A stretch of 5,635 nucleotides of DNA from an uncultured Eubacteriales bacterium (lineage in GTDB: Bacteria > Bacillota > Clostridia > Oscillospirales > CAG-272): contig CAKSPL010000093.1 in NCBI GenBank assembly GCA_934481325.1, positions 1 to 5,635 of the forward strand. The letters are read 5' to 3'. The stretch's first letter is position 1, and each line of letters opens with the position of its first letter. Positions 4,469-5,635 of this stretch are shown here, piece after piece. The notes under the pieces were generated by a model. That model searched no databases, was not told the DNA's origin, and worked only from the letters and a program-made list of their open reading frames with translations. A program made the translations under genes and the position numbers.

Positions 4469-5634
4469 ATCGTGTACTCCTGCCGTGCGATGACGTGGTC
4501 CTGATATTCTTTGTCCAGCTCCACAAAATAAGCACTCCAACCCCAGATGCGCACCACCAGCTGTCCGTAATTTTCCGGGTGCTTTTGCGCGTCCTTCATC
4601 TTTTCGGCGTTTACGGCGTTGAGCTGGAGCTGATGCCCGCCCCGCAGGATAAAGAACCGCACCAGCTCCGCCAACTTGGCAATGCTTTCGGGGTCGGCAA
4701 ACATCGAGGATGCAAATTCCAGTGTGAGCGGCCCGCCGTTGCAGACCCGCCCGAGATGCTGTTTGGTAAAGGAGCGAATCACCGAAACGGGGCCCGGTGT
4801 TTTGGCAAACAGATTGGGGGAGAAGTTCGTGCCGAACGGCTCCCCTGCCCGCCGCCCATCCGCAGTGGCTCCGGTTTTGCCCGCGTGCCAGAGATAATAC
4901 ATTGCCGTCCCCGTCCCCGCGCGATAGCACCCGCCGTAGTCGTTATGTCTGCCCTCCAAGCCGTCCGCATAATCGTCCAGTATCCTTGTGGCAAGGTCGT
5001 CCACCGTGTCGTCATCGCATCCCATTTTCGGGGATTCATAGCGTAAAACGCGTAACAGTTGGGGGTCTTTTTCAAAATTTGTCTCCAACCCCGCCAAAAG
5101 GCGCGGCACGTCCACATCCTTTTTCTCAAACACGTGACAGCGGATAGCGGCAAGCGCGTCCGCGGCTCCGGCAATGCCGGTGCCGTGAAAGCCGAAATTG
5201 CGGTAGCGTCTCTCCGGAATCAGCAGGTCATACAGGGGGGACGGCAAAAACGCCGCCGCGCGTTTTTTGGCGGTCAGCTTTACCGCACCGGCGCGCACCG
5301 CACTGTCCACGCCCGCAAGAAAGGTTTCAAAATCCGGTGCGTCCGGCAGATAGGAAAAGGTTGCCTCCCGCACGACCTGCGGCAGATTGAACGCGCCGAT
5401 GTTTACAATCTCATATCCGACGCCGGGAATGATAAACTCCCAGCAAGCCGCCACCACGTAGTTGCAGGCGTCCTCGTGCCGGTAGCCGTAGGCCTCCAGT
5501 GCGGGAATCACCACGTCGTCGTTGTTATATTGCGGAAAGCCGAGTCCTGCCGCCGTCAGCTCACTGCCAAGGCGGTACACCTCGATCGGGGTTTTGGAGG
5601 AAACGCGCAGATTGATTTTCGGGTCAATCATCAA
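4465..5634 (-). CDS. Glycyl radical enzyme of the PFL/dehydratase superfamily (5' partial)
   Basis: The visible 389 residues are the C-terminal half of a GRE; the family runs to about 750-850 residues, so the start is beyond the right edge. The frame is open to the edge, and the methionines near 5631 are internal. GLGFPQYNNDDVVIPAL (30-46 of the visible part) leads to the active-site loop AACWEFIIPG. This carries the likely thiyl cysteine C64 and a glutamate two residues on (E66), the Cys-x-Glu arrangement of GRE eliminases such as diol dehydratases and choline lyase, not the Cys-Cys of pyruvate formate-lyase. HGTGIAGAADALAAI (150-164) and GATADGRRAGEP (255-266) are further family blocks. The glycyl loop VRIWGWSAYF (361-370) has the radical glycine G365, with Trp where Tyr or Phe is usual. 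The stop TGA overlaps the activase GTG. The reaction is probably a radical elimination; the substrate is not identifiable. Confidence 0.94.
   Translation of the reverse strand: MMIDPKINLRVSSKTPIEVYRLGSELTAAGLGFPQYNNDDVVIPALEAYGYRHEDACNYVVAACWEFIIPGVGYEIVNIGAFNLPQVVREATFSYLPDAPDFETFLAGVDSAVRAGAVKLTAKKRAAAFLPSPLYDLLIPERRYRNFGFHGTGIAGAADALAAIRCHVFEKKDVDVPRLLAGLETNFEKDPQLLRVLRYESPKMGCDDDTVDDLATRILDDYADGLEGRHNDYGGCYRAGTGTAMYYLWHAGKTGATADGRRAGEPFGTNFSPNLFAKTPGPVSVIRSFTKQHLGRVCNGGPLTLEFASSMFADPESIAKLAELVRFFILRGGHQLQLNAVNAEKMKDAQKHPENYGQLVVRIWGWSAYFVELDKEYQDHVIARQEYTM
4477..4481 (-). promoter_or_regulatory. Ribosome binding site deciding the GTG start of the activase
   Basis: AGGAG on the minus strand, 8 nt before the GTG at 4466-4468 and within the last codons of the GRE. 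There is no ATG in this frame nearby, so the GTG with this site is the best start and implies translational coupling to the GRE. Confidence 0.85.
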
Positions 5635-5635
5635 C

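Noticed and set aside
4469..4930. N-terminal extension of the activase frame to 4930
   Set aside because: The added ~150 residues lie in another frame of the GRE, have no activase homology, and GRE-activases begin just before the F-D-I-K/DGPG segment, which fits the GTG at 4466-4468.
5629..5634. Start codon of the GRE at the right edge
   Set aside because: The TTG/ATG here lies about halfway through a normal GRE, sequence before the active-site loop is missing, and the frame continues off the window.
1..5635. CRISPR array, riboswitch or insertion sequence
   Set aside because: There are no regularly spaced repeats, no recognisable aptamer core and no transposase motif or matching terminal inverted repeats in the window.

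Overview
The window looks like chromosomal DNA of a GC-rich, strictly anaerobic Bacillota bacterium, plausibly a gut Clostridia/Oscillospiraceae-type organism. The reasons are an oxygen-sensitive glycyl radical enzyme (GRE) with its radical-SAM activase, strong AGGAGG-type ribosome binding sites, a consensus vegetative promoter, and tRNA genes with the CCA end encoded. The taxonomic placement is inference; nothing here identifies a species.

Layout. Positions 2-115 (+ strand) are the last 37 codons of a gene that enters from the left, probably an aldose 1-epimerase-like protein. Everything else is on the minus strand and is read from right to left. First comes the C-terminal half of a GRE (4465-5634, running off the right edge). 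It is followed by its activase (3620-4468), a HAD-superfamily hydrolase with an unusual DxN motif (2955-3632), a Sip1/raffinose-synthase-like GH36 alpha-galactosidase (898-2958), and the first ~42 recognisable residues of a GH51 alpha-L-arabinofuranosidase that breaks off (731-901). After a GC-rich spacer without a recognisable gene (554-730) comes a tRNA operon. It has a perfect consensus promoter (525-553), tRNA-Thr(UGU), an intergenic hairpin, tRNA-Tyr(GUA), and two tandem terminators. The first of these terminators can also stop the convergent left-hand gene.

How the genes work together. The four junctions of the catabolic operon all overlap (4-bp GTGA, 13-bp, 4-bp ATGA, 4-bp ATGA), so the genes are very probably cotranscribed and translationally coupled. 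Two glycosidases would release galactose- or arabinose-type sugars from oligosaccharides. The HAD enzyme would act on a (phospho)sugar. The GRE/activase pair would carry out a radical reaction, probably an elimination given its Cys-x-Glu active-site motif. A GRE embedded in a glycosidase operon does not match the GRE pathways I know by name, and it is the best candidate here for undescribed chemistry.

The second point of interest is the abrupt loss of GH51 homology directly upstream of the tRNA operon. The start site and Shine-Dalgarno of that gene are intact, but the coding sequence is cut off. No convincing terminator separates the sugar operon from the tRNAs. This is either a genomic rearrangement at a tRNA locus or an assembly join.
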